Part shown: positions 1 through 9,364 of the stretch, in pieces
Numbering within the stretch: position 1 is the stretch's first letter
Layout: the number at the start of each line of letters is the position of its first letter
Notes under the pieces: model-generated
What the model saw: the letters and a program-made list of their open reading frames with translations, nothing else
Database searches by the model: none
Told to the model about the DNA's origin: nothing
Translations under genes and position numbers: made by a program
Assembly (NCBI RefSeq): GCF_009729075.1
Contig: NZ_VTGY01000001.1
Location: 372,001 to 436,000 of the forward strand
DNA length: 64,000 nt
Direction: 5' to 3'
From: Mycolicibacterium sp. CBMA 226
Lineage (GTDB): Bacteria > Actinomycetota > Actinomycetes > Mycobacteriales > Mycobacteriaceae

Positions 1-684
1 GAACAGTGGCAGGTGTGCCGGCCAGGTCTCGCGCACCGCCGTCACCACCTCCAGCGCGAAGCGGATTCGGTTCTGCAGGGTGCCGCCGTAGTGGTCGGTG
101 CGCCTGTTCGAGTGTGGGGAGAGGAACTGATGGATCAGGTAGCCGTGGGCGCCGTGTAGTTCGAGGACCTGAAATCCGGCTGCGGCGGCGCGCCGGGCAG
201 CATCGGCGAACGAGGTGACGACATCGGTGATGTCGGCAGTGGTCAACTCGGCGGGAATGGGCAGTCTGCCGAACGGTAGCGGGCTGGCGCTCACCGTCGG
301 CCAGGTCTGCGGCACCCGCTCAGGGTCGGGCCAGGGGCGGCCGGTGGCGGCCTTACGTCCGGCGTGCACGATCTGGATGCCCGGGATGGAGCCTTGGGCG
401 ACAACGAAATCGGTGATCCGACGAAATGATTCGGCTTGGCGGTCATTCCACAGCCCGAGGTCGTACACGCTGCTGCGGCCGGCGGGGGCCACGGCGGTGG
501 CCTCGACCATTACCAGCGCCGCGCCGGCGACCGCACGAGAACCCAGATGCTGCAGGTGCCAGTCGGTCGGCGCGCCCGTGTCGGCTCCGTCGGGCACGGC
601 AGCGAACTGCATCATCGGCGACATCCACGCACGGTGCGCGAAGGTGACCTCGCGCAGGGTCAGCGGGTCGAACAGATGAGTCAT
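1..684 (-). CDS. NADH:flavin oxidoreductase, old yellow enzyme family (partial)
   Basis: This is the N-terminal 228 residues of an FMN-dependent TIM-barrel ene-reductase; the C-terminus lies beyond the window edge. The protein starts MTHLFDPLTLREV. Family hallmarks are visible: the active-site stretch ELHGAHGYLIHQFLSP at about residues 178-193, followed by NRRTDHYGG and QNRIRFALEV. The sequence resembles the YqjM branch of the family. ATG at 684 is the first in-frame start. The gene is divergent from the hydrolase at 905, and a dyad shared with two other promoter regions lies between them. The substrate is unknown; the family reduces activated C=C bonds. Confidence 0.9.
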   Translation of the reverse strand, partial: MTHLFDPLTLREVTFAHRAWMSPMMQFAAVPDGADTGAPTDWHLQHLGSRAVAGAALVMVEATAVAPAGRSSVYDLGLWNDRQAESFRRITDFVVAQGSIPGIQIVHAGRKAATGRPWPDPERVPQTWPTVSASPLPFGRLPIPAELTTADITDVVTSFADAARRAAAAGFQVLELHGAHGYLIHQFLSPHSNRRTDHYGGTLQNRIRFALEVVTAVRETWPAHLPLF

Positions 685-806
685 GTTTGGTCCGCCGGCC
701 ATCTCGGACGCGTGCGGTAGGCGGGCAAATGATCCTCCGGTCGCTGATCCATCTCACAGGTTTCCTTGCGTGCAACATCGAGTCTGCAAGATGCAGCCGG
801 CGGCGT

Positions 807-824
807 CATCAGTCGGATGACTGG
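807..824. promoter_or_regulatory. Candidate operator, site 1 of the shared dyad
   Basis: CAGTC-N4-GACTG is a perfect inverted repeat in the divergent region between the flavin oxidoreductase and the HSL-type hydrolase. It shares the core TCAGTC-N6-CTGR with sites at 4750-4767 and 9457-9476. The protein that binds it is unknown. Confidence 0.5.
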
Positions 825-904
825 CTCACGGCGCCGATCAGTGCGGGCCGAGCCGATCGGCGTAGAGTCCTCGACACCGAAGCCTCGTCGATTGGGAGGA
901 CAGC

Positions 905-1852
905 GTGAGTCGCGACGTGGTGCTGGATCCGACAATTGCGCGCCTGGTCGCATCGATGGCGACACCTCCGACGCTGGGGCAGTTGGGACCGCACGACGGT
1001 CGGTTGGCGCTGCGTGAAGCGCAGCGAACCGTCATCGAGCAGCCCGGGACAGCGGCGCGGTTTCATACCGCGCCGGTGGGTCCGTCTGGGCTGGTGGGGT
1101 TTTGGTTGGTACGACCGCGCGACGAGCCGGGCCCGCTGCCGGCGGTTCTCTATGTGCATGGCGGTCGATTCATGTTCGGCGACGCCGATACCCATGGGCA
1201 TGTGGTCGGCGCGATTGCCTCGCGGTGCCGGGCTGCTGTACTGGTTCCCGAGTACAGCCGGGCGCCCGAAGCGCGGTATCCGGTTGCGTTGGAGGAGTGC
1301 TATGCCACTCTGCTGTGGGCTCGTGACAACGCAGACCTGCTGGGTGTCGATGCGAAAGCGATTGCGCTGGCGGGTGATTGCGCGGGAGCGACGATTGCGG
1401 CCGCCGTCAGCATGGTGTGCAAGTCCCGAGGCGGCCCGCGGCTGCGCGCGCAGCTGCTCTACTACCCGCCAACTGATGCCCGGTGTGAGTACCCGTCCCA
1501 CGACGCCTATGCGGAAGGTTATCTGCTGACCAGCGATGAACAAGCCTGGTATTGGGATCAGTACTGCGATGGTGACGCCGACTGCCCTACGGCATCTCCA
1601 GTTCGCGCAGCGGTCGAGGATCTCACGGGGTTGCCACCGACGCTGATCGTCACCGCCGAGGCCGATGTGGTGCGTGACGAAGGAGAAGCATTCGCCGATC
1701 GGCTACGTGCGGCAGGGGTGCCAGTGACTTGCACCCGCTACTTGGGAACGGTGCACGATTTTGTGGTGCTCACCCAGCTCAGCGACACGCCATCGGCGCG
1801 GGCGGCGCTGGATCAGGGTGTGCGGTTCCTCAACCAAGCGATACACCGATGA
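905..1852 (+). CDS. Alpha/beta hydrolase, hormone-sensitive-lipase type, with Cys at the nucleophile position
   Basis: This 315-residue protein has the HSL-family layout: an oxyanion-hole motif YVHGGRFMFGD near residue 81, a nucleophile elbow near residue 160, an acid motif TAEADVVRDE and a terminal GTVHDF histidine. The elbow reads GDCAGA where the family has GDSAGG, so the usual catalytic Ser is Cys, and the third Gly of HGGG is Arg. Such enzymes normally cleave short acyl esters; this one may have altered or no esterase activity. The GTG start at 905 follows GGGAGGA by 4 bases. The large LuxR-type regulator lies 43 bases downstream and may be cotranscribed. Confidence 0.88.
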   Translation: MSRDVVLDPTIARLVASMATPPTLGQLGPHDGRLALREAQRTVIEQPGTAARFHTAPVGPSGLVGFWLVRPRDEPGPLPAVLYVHGGRFMFGDADTHGHVVGAIASRCRAAVLVPEYSRAPEARYPVALEECYATLLWARDNADLLGVDAKAIALAGDCAGATIAAAVSMVCKSRGGPRLRAQLLYYPPTDARCEYPSHDAYAEGYLLTSDEQAWYWDQYCDGDADCPTASPVRAAVEDLTGLPPTLIVTAEADVVRDEGEAFADRLRAAGVPVTCTRYLGTVHDFVVLTQLSDTPSARAALDQGVRFLNQAIHR

Positions 1853-1895
1853 TAAGACGCTGCCTGATTGTGCTGCGCAGGAGGCGGTTTCGCCA

Positions 1896-4694
1896 GTGAC
1901 GATGACACGTCCGGAGTTGCCCATCGTTGGGCGTGCTCAACTTATCGGTCTGATCACTGAGGTCGTCTCAGCGGCTGCGGCCGCTCCGCAGACCGTGATT
2001 CTCGTCGGCGAACCAGGCATCGGTAAATCGACGATGCTGCGTTACGCGGTGGCATCGCTGGAGTCGCGGCACGCGACTGTTCTCTTTGCCGGCGGTTCCG
2101 AACCAGATCACGTGCGGCCCTTCACGGCGTTGACGGAGTTGATCTGGCCTATCGTCGACCGGATCGCGGAACTGCCGGTGCAGCTGCGCGATGCGCTGCG
2201 TGACATCGTCGACGGGGGCGCCGCTGCTGACGACCACGGTCCGGCATTGATCCAGCAGGCGGTGCTGGCGCTGCTCGCGATCGTCGCCGCCGGCCGGCCG
2301 CTGGTGATCGTGCTCGATGACTTCGACCGGTTCGATCCGGATTCACGTCAGGTGCTCACCTATGTCGTCGGCCGGGTGCCGCACCTTGCCGTTCGCGTGC
2401 TGATCAGCGCGCGACAGGTGGACTCGCTCAGCGGTATCGACCGCTCGGTCAGGGTGGTCGAGGTTGCGCCGCTGACCGATGCCGCGGCGGCGGAGTTGAT
2501 CGAGACGCAATCGCTGGTGCCCGACGCGAGCGTGCGCGGCGAGATCATCCGTTGGTCCGGCGGGAATCCGTTGGCGCTGATCGAGTCTGCTCGCTTCTAC
2601 GGCAAGTCAGGCTCGGCCAGCTTCCGCGGCAACTACATGGTCGGCGCCGGATTCGCCCACGCGTTGTTCGCCGCGCAATTGTCGGAGCTGCCCGCCGATG
2701 CCCGCCGCTTGACGCTGTTCGCCGCCGCGGGCGCCGGATACGAGACCATCGACACGATCACCGCCGCAGCGGGTTTCGGTGCGGACCTGTGGCGGTGGGA
2801 TCCGGCGATCGGCCGGGCGTTGGTGGCCGTTACCGAGGACCGGCGGGTGCGGTTCAGCCACCCCCTGCTGCGCAGCGTGGCTTACAGCGAGGGCGATCTG
2901 GCTGATCGCCGAACGGCCCATATCGCACTCGCCGCCTCTCCGCAGCTGGATGTAGCTTGCCGTGCTTGGCATTTGGCGGCCGCGGCGCCCGGCCCGGACG
3001 AGTCGGTGGCGTCTCTGCTGGAACAGGGCGCCGAGCGTTCGCGGCAGCGGGGCGGCTACCTGGAGGTGGCCAGGGCAATGCAGCGGGCCGCTGAATTGAG
3101 CCCCGGTTCTGACGATGCGGCTCGGCGGTTCACGTTGGCCTCGATCGCGGCCAATTTTGGTGGTGATCCGTCCTGGGCATTGGCGTTGAATGCCAGCGCC
3201 GTACAGCGCTCGGAGGACCCTGAGATCTTGGGGCATGCCGCCTTGACCCGAGCCTCGGTGCTGCTGCAATCGGCGCGTCCGGCCGAGGCGGCTGAGTTGG
3301 TTCGCGGCACCCTCGACGGTGCACCGCCGGTCAACTCGCGCCTGCGATTGGCCTTGATGTACGTCGGCGCCTCGGCGTCGTATTACTCGGGCGAATTGTC
3401 CCATCGGGCCCGCCTTGGGCCGTGGCTGCAGGAGATGGACCGAGATACCCTCGGCGACGGCGTATTTCCGACGCCGTTTCCCGATGGGGCGGCCCCGGTG
3501 CAGCGGGCGTACATCGCCATGTATGCCCAGAGTGCAGGCAGCGCCCACGATCGTCCGGCGCCCTGGGATCGCCGTTGGCTGCATCCGATGCCTGCTTCCA
3601 TTGAGGCGTTTCGACGTCTGATTGTCGGGGCGATGGCCTATGCCACCGAGGACAGTGACCTGGCGGTCACCGAACTGCGGGAAGCCGTCGAGCAGCTCAA
3701 GGCCGCCGGTGGCCTGCGCGGATTCACCTTCGCCATCGCGCCACTGGCGTGGGGACTCCACGATAGCGGGCGGTGGTCAGAACTGCGGGCGTTGCTCGAT
3801 GAGACTGAAACCTTGTGTGCGGTCTATGAGCTGGCATTGCTCCATGCTGAATGCAATGTCGTGCGTGCTCATCTTTTGGCCTGCGTCGGCGACACAGACG
3901 GGGCAGATGCGGCTGTCGGTGCCACATCCCGCGTCATCGCCGACAGCAGTGGCAGTGCGACCCGGGCTGCGCTGACCTGGGCCATCGGGCGAAACGCGCT
4001 GGCGCGCAGTGAGTTCGAGACGGCCTATCAGGCATTGCGGCAAATGTTCGACTCCGACGGCGAGCCGATCCATTTCGTCGTGTCTCATCGCGCGATCGCC
4101 GATCTGGCCTGGGCTGGTGCGCGCAGCAGTCACATCGAAGAGGCCAGGCCATTGGTGGCCTCGATCGGGCGTCAGCTGGGCTCCAATCCGCCTGTGCGAC
4201 TGCGGCTTCTGCGGCACCAGGCGCTGGCGTTGACCACGACCACGCATCTGGCCGAGCGCCACTACCGACTGGCGGTCTTCGATCCGGCCGGGGACCAGTG
4301 GCCGATGGAACGTGCGCGCGCACGCCTGCATTACGGCGAATGGCTTCGGCGGGTGCGTCGCCCCGCCGAGGCTCGGACACAGCTCACCGCTGCCCTGGAA
4401 GTTTTCGACCGCTTCGGTGCTGTGCCGTACGCGCAGATTGCGCGCGCCGAACTCCGTGCGGCCGGAGTCACAGGGTCTCCCGGGGTCACTGCAGTTTTCG
4501 GCTTGGATTCACTGACCGCGCAAGAACGCCAGATCGTGTCAATGGCGGCCTCGGGGCTGACTAATCCCGAGATCGGCCAGCGACTCAATCTGTCGCCGCG
4601 AACGATCGCCTCCCACTTGTACAAGGTGTATCCCAAACTGGGGGTCAGTCGACGCCATCAACTGCGTGATCTGGTGGGGGATTCTCCGGCGTGA
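1896..4694 (+). CDS. Large ATP-binding LuxR-family (LAL) transcriptional regulator
   Basis: This protein of about 932 residues has an N-terminal STAND/AAA-type ATPase with Walker A GEPGIGKST at about residues 38-46 and a Walker-B-like VIVLDDFDRFD. A long helical TPR-like middle follows. The C-terminal LuxR helix-turn-helix starts LTAQERQIVSMAASG and contains SPRTIASHLYKVYPKLGV. GTG at 1896 (or ATG at 1902) follows AGGAGG at 1879-1884; further upstream the frame overlaps the preceding gene. LAL proteins usually activate nearby catabolic genes in response to a small molecule, which makes it a candidate regulator of this block. No ligand can be inferred. Confidence 0.88.
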   Translation: MTMTRPELPIVGRAQLIGLITEVVSAAAAAPQTVILVGEPGIGKSTMLRYAVASLESRHATVLFAGGSEPDHVRPFTALTELIWPIVDRIAELPVQLRDALRDIVDGGAAADDHGPALIQQAVLALLAIVAAGRPLVIVLDDFDRFDPDSRQVLTYVVGRVPHLAVRVLISARQVDSLSGIDRSVRVVEVAPLTDAAAAELIETQSLVPDASVRGEIIRWSGGNPLALIESARFYGKSGSASFRGNYMVGAGFAHALFAAQLSELPADARRLTLFAAAGAGYETIDTITAAAGFGADLWRWDPAIGRALVAVTEDRRVRFSHPLLRSVAYSEGDLADRRTAHIALAASPQLDVACRAWHLAAAAPGPDESVASLLEQGAERSRQRGGYLEVARAMQRAAELSPGSDDAARRFTLASIAANFGGDPSWALALNASAVQRSEDPEILGHAALTRASVLLQSARPAEAAELVRGTLDGAPPVNSRLRLALMYVGASASYYSGELSHRARLGPWLQEMDRDTLGDGVFPTPFPDGAAPVQRAYIAMYAQSAGSAHDRPAPWDRRWLHPMPASIEAFRRLIVGAMAYATEDSDLAVTELREAVEQLKAAGGLRGFTFAIAPLAWGLHDSGRWSELRALLDETETLCAVYELALLHAECNVVRAHLLACVGDTDGADAAVGATSRVIADSSGSATRAALTWAIGRNALARSEFETAYQALRQMFDSDGEPIHFVVSHRAIADLAWAGARSSHIEEARPLVASIGRQLGSNPPVRLRLLRHQALALTTTTHLAERHYRLAVFDPAGDQWPMERARARLHYGEWLRRVRRPAEARTQLTAALEVFDRFGAVPYAQIARAELRAAGVTGSPGVTAVFGLDSLTAQERQIVSMAASGLTNPEIGQRLNLSPRTIASHLYKVYPKLGVSRRHQLRDLVGDSPA

Positions 4695-4749
4695 CGTGGT
4701 CGCCAGTCAGACCATGCACCTAGGGTGCACGGACCGACACTGCGCGATC

Positions 4750-4767
4750 TCAGTCACTGTGCTGATG
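4750..4767. promoter_or_regulatory. Candidate operator, site 2 of the shared dyad (degenerate)
   Basis: This copy matches the 9457-9476 site at 14 of 18 positions: TCAGTCAC, four mismatches, then CTGATG. It lies 135 bases upstream of the haloperoxidase-like gene. Its own symmetry is imperfect. Confidence 0.4.
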
Positions 4768-4902
4768 ACATACGACGGGCCGTATTACACTATGGCGCAA
4801 TGAAGTTGGGCCGTGAACAAGGTTGGTGGGTAACAGCCGGGTTCAGATTGGCACGCTTTGCTCGATCCGGAATTGATTCAGCTCACCACGTAGAGGACAT
4901 GC

Positions 4903-5727
4903 ATGCCCACGATTAGGACCACCGATGGCGTAGAGATCTTTTACAAGGACTGGGGTAGCGGGCAGCCTGTTGTCTTCAGCCATGGATGGCCGCTGTCGTC
5001 TGACGACTGGGACACCCAGATGCTGTTCTTCCTGCAGCACGGCTATCGGGTGATCGCTCACGACCGGCGCGGCCACGGGCGTTCGACCCAGGTCGGCCAC
5101 GGCCACGACATGGACCATTACGCCGACGATCTCGCCGCCGTCGTCGACCATCTCGATCTGACTGACGCGTTGCACGTCGGGCACTCCACCGGCGGTGGGG
5201 AAGTGGTGAGGTACTTGAGCCGTCACGGCCAGGAGCGCGCAGCCAAGGCGGTGTTGATCAGCTCGGTACCACCGTTGATGGTCAAGACCGATGCCAACCC
5301 CGGCGGTGTCCCCAAGCAGGTTTTCGATGATCTGCAGGCGCAGGTTGCCGCCAACAGGTCCGGGCTGTACCGCGATTTCGCCGCGGGACCGTTCTTCGGA
5401 TTTAATCGCCCGGGCGTCGAGCCGTCCGAAGCGATCATCCAAAATTGGTGGCGCCAAGGCATGATGGGCGGAGCCAAAGACCACTACGACGGAATCGTCG
5501 CGTTCTCGCAGACCGATTTCACCGACGATCTGAAAAAGACGACGGTGCCCACGTTGGTGATGCATGGCGATGACGACCAAGTTGTTCCGTACGAAAATTC
5601 GGGTCTGCTGTCGGCCAACTTGTTGCCCAATGGTTCCTTGAAGACGTATTCCGGTTTCCCGCACGGCATGCCGACCACGCACGCGTCGACCATCAATGCG
5701 GACCTTCTGGAGTTCTTCCGGTCGTGA
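4903..5727 (+). CDS. Alpha/beta hydrolase, non-heme haloperoxidase-like
   Basis: This 274-residue serine hydrolase resembles cofactor-free chloroperoxidases and aryl esterases. The N-terminus runs into [15 protein letters not shown] (oxyanion-hole region). The nucleophile elbow is [14 protein letters not shown] at about residues 94-107. The acid is in [11 protein letters not shown], and the catalytic His lies in FPHGMPTTH near the C-terminus. The length is normal for the family. The gene stands alone between the LAL regulator and a convergent hairpin. In vivo such proteins are usually esterases or lactonases; peroxide halogenation may be incidental. Confidence 0.9.
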   Translation: MPTIRTTDGVEIFYKDWGSGQPVVFSHGWPLSSDDWDTQMLFFLQHGYRVIAHDRRGHGRSTQVGHGHDMDHYADDLAAVVDHLDLTDALHVGHSTGGGEVVRYLSRHGQERAAKAVLISSVPPLMVKTDANPGGVPKQVFDDLQAQVAANRSGLYRDFAAGPFFGFNRPGVEPSEAIIQNWWRQGMMGGAKDHYDGIVAFSQTDFTDDLKKTTVPTLVMHGDDDQVVPYENSGLLSANLLPNGSLKTYSGFPHGMPTTHASTINADLLEFFRS

Positions 5728-5737
5728 GGTCCCAAGG

Positions 5738-5773
5738 CCCGTGATGACCGGTCACACGGTCGGTCATCACGGG
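5738..5773. terminator. Hairpin between convergent genes
   Basis: CCCGTGATGACCG and CGGTCATCACGGG form a perfect 13-bp stem with a 10-base loop, between the haloperoxidase-like stop at 5727 and the converging TPP-enzyme stop at 5783. No U-tract follows, as is common in mycobacteria. It is probably bidirectional. Confidence 0.7.
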
Positions 5774-5782
5774 CGGAGTGGC

Positions 5783-7726
5783 TCAGTGAGTACTCGGGTC
5801 GGTGATGATTTCGACCATCGCTGGACCTGGATGGTCGAGCGCTTCGGCGATGGCTGTGGCGACCTCGGCCGGATCGGTGACCCGACGACCGTAGCCGCCG
5901 CAGCTGCGCGCATAGGCGGCGAAGTCGGGATTGAGCAGTGATGTCTGCCAAACCGCGTACTCGGCCCCGCGCTGTTCCTCACTGATCTTGGCCAGTTCAC
6001 CGTTGTTGAGCAGGATGTGGGTGATGTTCATGTCGTACTTCACCGCGGTGGTGAAGTCAGCGAGGTACTGACCGAAGCCGCCGTCGCCGGTGATCGCGAC
6101 GATCGGACGATCCGGAGCGGCGGCCCAGGCACCCATGGCGGCCGGGAAACCGAATCCGATGGAGCCCAGATACCCGGACATCAGCACCGACTGGTCGGTT
6201 GTTTCGAAGTAGCGCCCGAACGAGTACGCGTGATTGCCGACATCGACCGTCAGGACGGCATTGGCCGGCACCAGGTGGCTGAGCTCCTCGAAAACCGTTG
6301 CGGCAGCGACATGTCCGTCGGGTTGTTTGACGGCGCGGCGGGCCTTCTCCGCCCGCCACACCGCCCAGCGGTCGGCAACCTCCGGGCGCTGGTCCACCAG
6401 CGCCGGGTTCGGGCGAAGGCCGTCCAGAACGGCAGCTGCGGTGACTCCGACGTCGCCGAGCACCGGAACCGTGACGGGTCGGAACCGGCCGAGCATCATC
6501 GGATCGGTGTCGACCTGGATGATCGGCTTGTACGGCGAGATTCCGGTGTGATTCGAGAACGAGGCACCGAACACGAGCAGTAGGTCGGCCTTGTTCATCA
6601 TCCAGGACGCGACAGGAGTGCCAGAGCGGCCCAGCACACCGCAGGCGAGTGGGTGCCTGTCCGAGACCTGTCCCTTGGCCTTGAATGTGGTCAACACCGG
6701 AGCATTCAGGCGCTCGGCCAGCGCAATGACCTCCTGCATGTCGAACTTCGCCCCGGCGCCGACGATGACCAACGGCCTGGTTGCCGTTCCGATCAGCTCG
6801 AGCGCCTGCTCCAGCGCGGCCGCCGGGGGCGCGACCCGAAGATCGGGCATGCGGCCATGCGGCCCAGAGGCTTCCTGGTCCGGGGCCTCGAAAATCTGTA
6901 CCTCGTCGGGCAGCACAAGGTGGCCGACTCCGCGCTCCAGTATGGCGTGCTTGAGGGCCATGGTCATTAGTTCGGCGTGGTCGGAGCCGGAGCGCACCAT
7001 GGCCGAGTACACCGAGACATCTGCGAAGGCCGCGAGCAGATCGATGTCCTGGAACGCGCCCTTACCGGCGACCGATGAGTCCACATTGCCCGACAAGGCC
7101 AGCACCGGAGCGCGGTCGGATTTGGCGTCGTAGAGGCCCGTCAGCAGGTTGGTGGACCCCGGGCCGGCGATGCCGAAGCAGGCGGCGGGTCGGCCGGTGA
7201 GCTTGCCGTAGGCCGCTGCCGCGAATGCTGCGGCGCCTTCGTGTCGGATGCCGAAATACCTTAATTTGCCCGCTGTTTCGGCGCGATGCATGGCTTCGGC
7301 CAGCCCGAGGTTCGAATGGCCGACCATGCCAAAGACGGTGTCGACCCCCCAGTTGGTCATGGTCTCGACCAACACGTCGCTCACGGTGCGTGGGTGTCCG
7401 GCAGGGGGCGGGGTGCCGACGTAGATACCGTCCTCGCGGACTTCCACCGGGTAGGTGCGGACGTTGAAGTCGGGGCCACCCGCGGCCTCGCCGGTGAATG
7501 GGTCGAAGTCGAAACCGTGCCAGGGGCAACGGATCTTGTCGTTCTCCAGGGTGCCCTGGCCCAGCGGACCGCCCTGATGGGGGCAGCGGTTATCGATGGC
7601 CCCGTAGCGGCCGTCGAGTTTGGTCAGCGCGACGGTTTTGAGTCCGACGGGACACATGGCCACTTCGCCCTCGTCGAGCACGTCCGCGTCGACGGCCTTG
7701 TGCCAGTCGAGGTTCTGATCGTTCAC
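5783..7726 (-). CDS. Rieske [2Fe-2S] domain fused to a thiamine-diphosphate enzyme
   Basis: This 647-residue protein has an N-terminal Rieske domain (about 1-105), with ligands Cys48/His50 in CPHQGG and Cys67/His70 in CPWHG. A full acetolactate-synthase/pyruvate-oxidase-like TPP enzyme follows: the pyrimidine domain with the catalytic Glu in RHEGAAAFAAAAYGKLTGR, a central domain, and the pyrophosphate domain with an exact GDG-x24-NN motif. The start overlaps the stop of the upstream Rieske/FMN gene by four bases (ATGA), so the two are translationally coupled. TPP enzymes of this class decarboxylate 2-oxoacids. A cis [2Fe-2S] domain suggests electron transfer to or from the carbanion intermediate, but the reaction is unknown. 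Confidence 0.9.
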   Translation of the reverse strand: MNDQNLDWHKAVDADVLDEGEVAMCPVGLKTVALTKLDGRYGAIDNRCPHQGGPLGQGTLENDKIRCPWHGFDFDPFTGEAAGGPDFNVRTYPVEVREDGIYVGTPPPAGHPRTVSDVLVETMTNWGVDTVFGMVGHSNLGLAEAMHRAETAGKLRYFGIRHEGAAAFAAAAYGKLTGRPAACFGIAGPGSTNLLTGLYDAKSDRAPVLALSGNVDSSVAGKGAFQDIDLLAAFADVSVYSAMVRSGSDHAELMTMALKHAILERGVGHLVLPDEVQIFEAPDQEASGPHGRMPDLRVAPPAAALEQALELIGTATRPLVIVGAGAKFDMQEVIALAERLNAPVLTTFKAKGQVSDRHPLACGVLGRSGTPVASWMMNKADLLLVFGASFSNHTGISPYKPIIQVDTDPMMLGRFRPVTVPVLGDVGVTAAAVLDGLRPNPALVDQRPEVADRWAVWRAEKARRAVKQPDGHVAAATVFEELSHLVPANAVLTVDVGNHAYSFGRYFETTDQSVLMSGYLGSIGFGFPAAMGAWAAAPDRPIVAITGDGGFGQYLADFTTAVKYDMNITHILLNNGELAKISEEQRGAEYAVWQTSLLNPDFAAYARSCGGYGRRVTDPAEVATAIAEALDHPGPAMVEIITDPSTH

Positions 7727-9345
7727 AGTGGGGTGGCTCCTGCGTAGGGGACTCCGCTGAGGTAGGCGAAGTCGCGGTCGAAGGTTACGAGATCATCGAT
7801 GTCAAAGTCGGCCAGATTTCGGTGCCCGCACGCGCGGGCCAGGACCGCCATCAGATCGACGGTCGAGCGCAGGAACCGGTTCAAGCGGTGTGCACCAGCC
7901 GGTACAGGCAATCGGGCGCGCAGACGCGGATCCTGGGTGGCGATACCCGCCGGACAGCTGTTGGTATTGCAGGCGCGCATGCCGACACATCCGATGGCTT
8001 GTAGCGCGGCATTGGACACCGCGATGGCGTCGGCGCCTAGTGCCAAGGCCTTGACCATGTCGGCTGGTGTGCGAAGGCCCCCGGTGATGATTAAGGTCAC
8101 CTGGTCGGCCCCTACCCGGTCGAGGTGTCTCCGCGCGCGGGCCAGCGCCGGGATGGTCGGCACCGAGATGTTGTCGCGGAAAATCGTTGGGGCGGCCCCG
8201 GTTCCACCGCCCCTGCCGTCGAGAATGATGTAGTCGACGCCGATTTGCAGGGCGGCGTCGATGTCGCGCTCGATGTGTTGGGCGCTCATCTTGTATCCCA
8301 CCGGAATGCCGCCCGACTCCTCGCGAACTTGTGCGGCGAGTTCTTCGAACGGCTGTAGCGATGTCCAGTCCGGGAATCGTGCGGGCGAGACGGCCGGCGT
8401 GCCAGGCGCAAGGCCGCGCACCTCGGCGATTCTTCCCGTCACCTTGTTACCCGGCAAATGGCCACCAGTTCCGGTCTTGGCGCCCTGCCCGCCCTTGAAA
8501 TGAAACGCTTGCACGTGGCGGACTCGGTCCAGGCTCCAGCCGAATCTGCCGGACGCGAGTTCGTAGAAATATCTCGAATTCTGTTGTTGCTCTTCGGGAA
8601 GCATGCCGCCCTCACCAGAGCAGATGCCGGTCCCGGCCAGCTCCGCACCGGCGGCCAGCGCGGTCTTCGCTTCTTGCGACAGCGCGCCAAAGCTCATGTC
8701 GCTGACAAACAAGGGGATATCGAGGACCAGTGGTCGCCGGGCCGCGGGACCGATCACCGTCTGGGTGTTGACCGGCTCCCCGTCGAGCAGCGGGAGGCGC
8801 GCAAGCTGGGCAGTGATGAGCTGGATCGATTCCCACGACGGTAGGAGGTCGCGCGGCACACCCATGGCCGCTGTCGGGCCGTGTTCGCTGCTCAGTCCGT
8901 GTGCTGCCCACTGGTGGATCTGCGTAACGAACGGTTCCTCGGCAGTGTTCGTCGCCTTGATCCACTGGCCCTGGTAGCCGTCATCATCGAAGGTCTGCGG
9001 GTTGGCCCGGCTATAAGCGTCCACTGCCGCCTGATCGACGAAGACAGAGCCGTCGGACACCCGCGTGGGGAACGTGGCGAGGGTGACGGCCGGATTGACC
9101 GGCGCGACGCCGGTCCGGATCTCGTAGCGCCAGCCGTGCAGACCGCAGACCAGGAGATCGCCGTCGACGCGGCCGTCGGACATCAGTGCCCCGCGGTGCG
9201 CGCAACGGCCGTAGAGCGCCCGGACGTCGTCTCCTTGCCTGACCAGGACCAGGTCGACACCGGAAACCCGGACGGCAGTTGGTGTGTCCTCGGACAGATC
9301 TGCGAGCGCTGCGACGGGCACCGCGGTCATGGAGTCAGATGTCAT
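7723..9345 (-). CDS. Rieske [2Fe-2S] domain fused to a glutamate-synthase-type FMN domain
   Basis: This 540-residue protein has Rieske ligands Cys48/His50 (CAHRGA) and Cys67/His70 (CGLHG), the same residue numbers as in its operon partner. The FMN-binding GltS barrel follows, with GGQGAKTGTGGHLPG, DGRGGGTGAAP and a C-x5-C-x4-C triad (CVGMRACNTNSC) that matches the [3Fe-4S] ligands of glutamate synthase. There is no glutaminase domain. It looks like an electron-transfer flavoenzyme carrying two Fe-S centres. The start at 9345 lacks an adjacent Shine-Dalgarno sequence, but a 9-codon leader overlaps it. The true substrate is unknown; real glutamate synthase activity is doubtful. Confidence 0.9.
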   Translation of the reverse strand: MTSDSMTAVPVAALADLSEDTPTAVRVSGVDLVLVRQGDDVRALYGRCAHRGALMSDGRVDGDLLVCGLHGWRYEIRTGVAPVNPAVTLATFPTRVSDGSVFVDQAAVDAYSRANPQTFDDDGYQGQWIKATNTAEEPFVTQIHQWAAHGLSSEHGPTAAMGVPRDLLPSWESIQLITAQLARLPLLDGEPVNTQTVIGPAARRPLVLDIPLFVSDMSFGALSQEAKTALAAGAELAGTGICSGEGGMLPEEQQQNSRYFYELASGRFGWSLDRVRHVQAFHFKGGQGAKTGTGGHLPGNKVTGRIAEVRGLAPGTPAVSPARFPDWTSLQPFEELAAQVREESGGIPVGYKMSAQHIERDIDAALQIGVDYIILDGRGGGTGAAPTIFRDNISVPTIPALARARRHLDRVGADQVTLIITGGLRTPADMVKALALGADAIAVSNAALQAIGCVGMRACNTNSCPAGIATQDPRLRARLPVPAGAHRLNRFLRSTVDLMAVLARACGHRNLADFDIDDLVTFDRDFAYLSGVPYAGATPL

Positions 9346-9364
9346 CGGTGTTGGTCTTGGTCAT
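9335..9364 (-). CDS. Possible 9-residue leader peptide overlapping the Rieske/FMN start
   Basis: On the minus strand an ATG at 9364 follows AGGAG by 4 bases and encodes MTKTNTDDI before a TGA at 9337-9335. This mini-ORF runs through the ATG of the next gene (9345) in another frame. The only good Shine-Dalgarno sequence here therefore serves the mini-ORF, and termination would leave ribosomes beside the main start. Chance occurrence cannot be excluded. Confidence 0.4.
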   Translation of the reverse strand: MTKTNTDDI

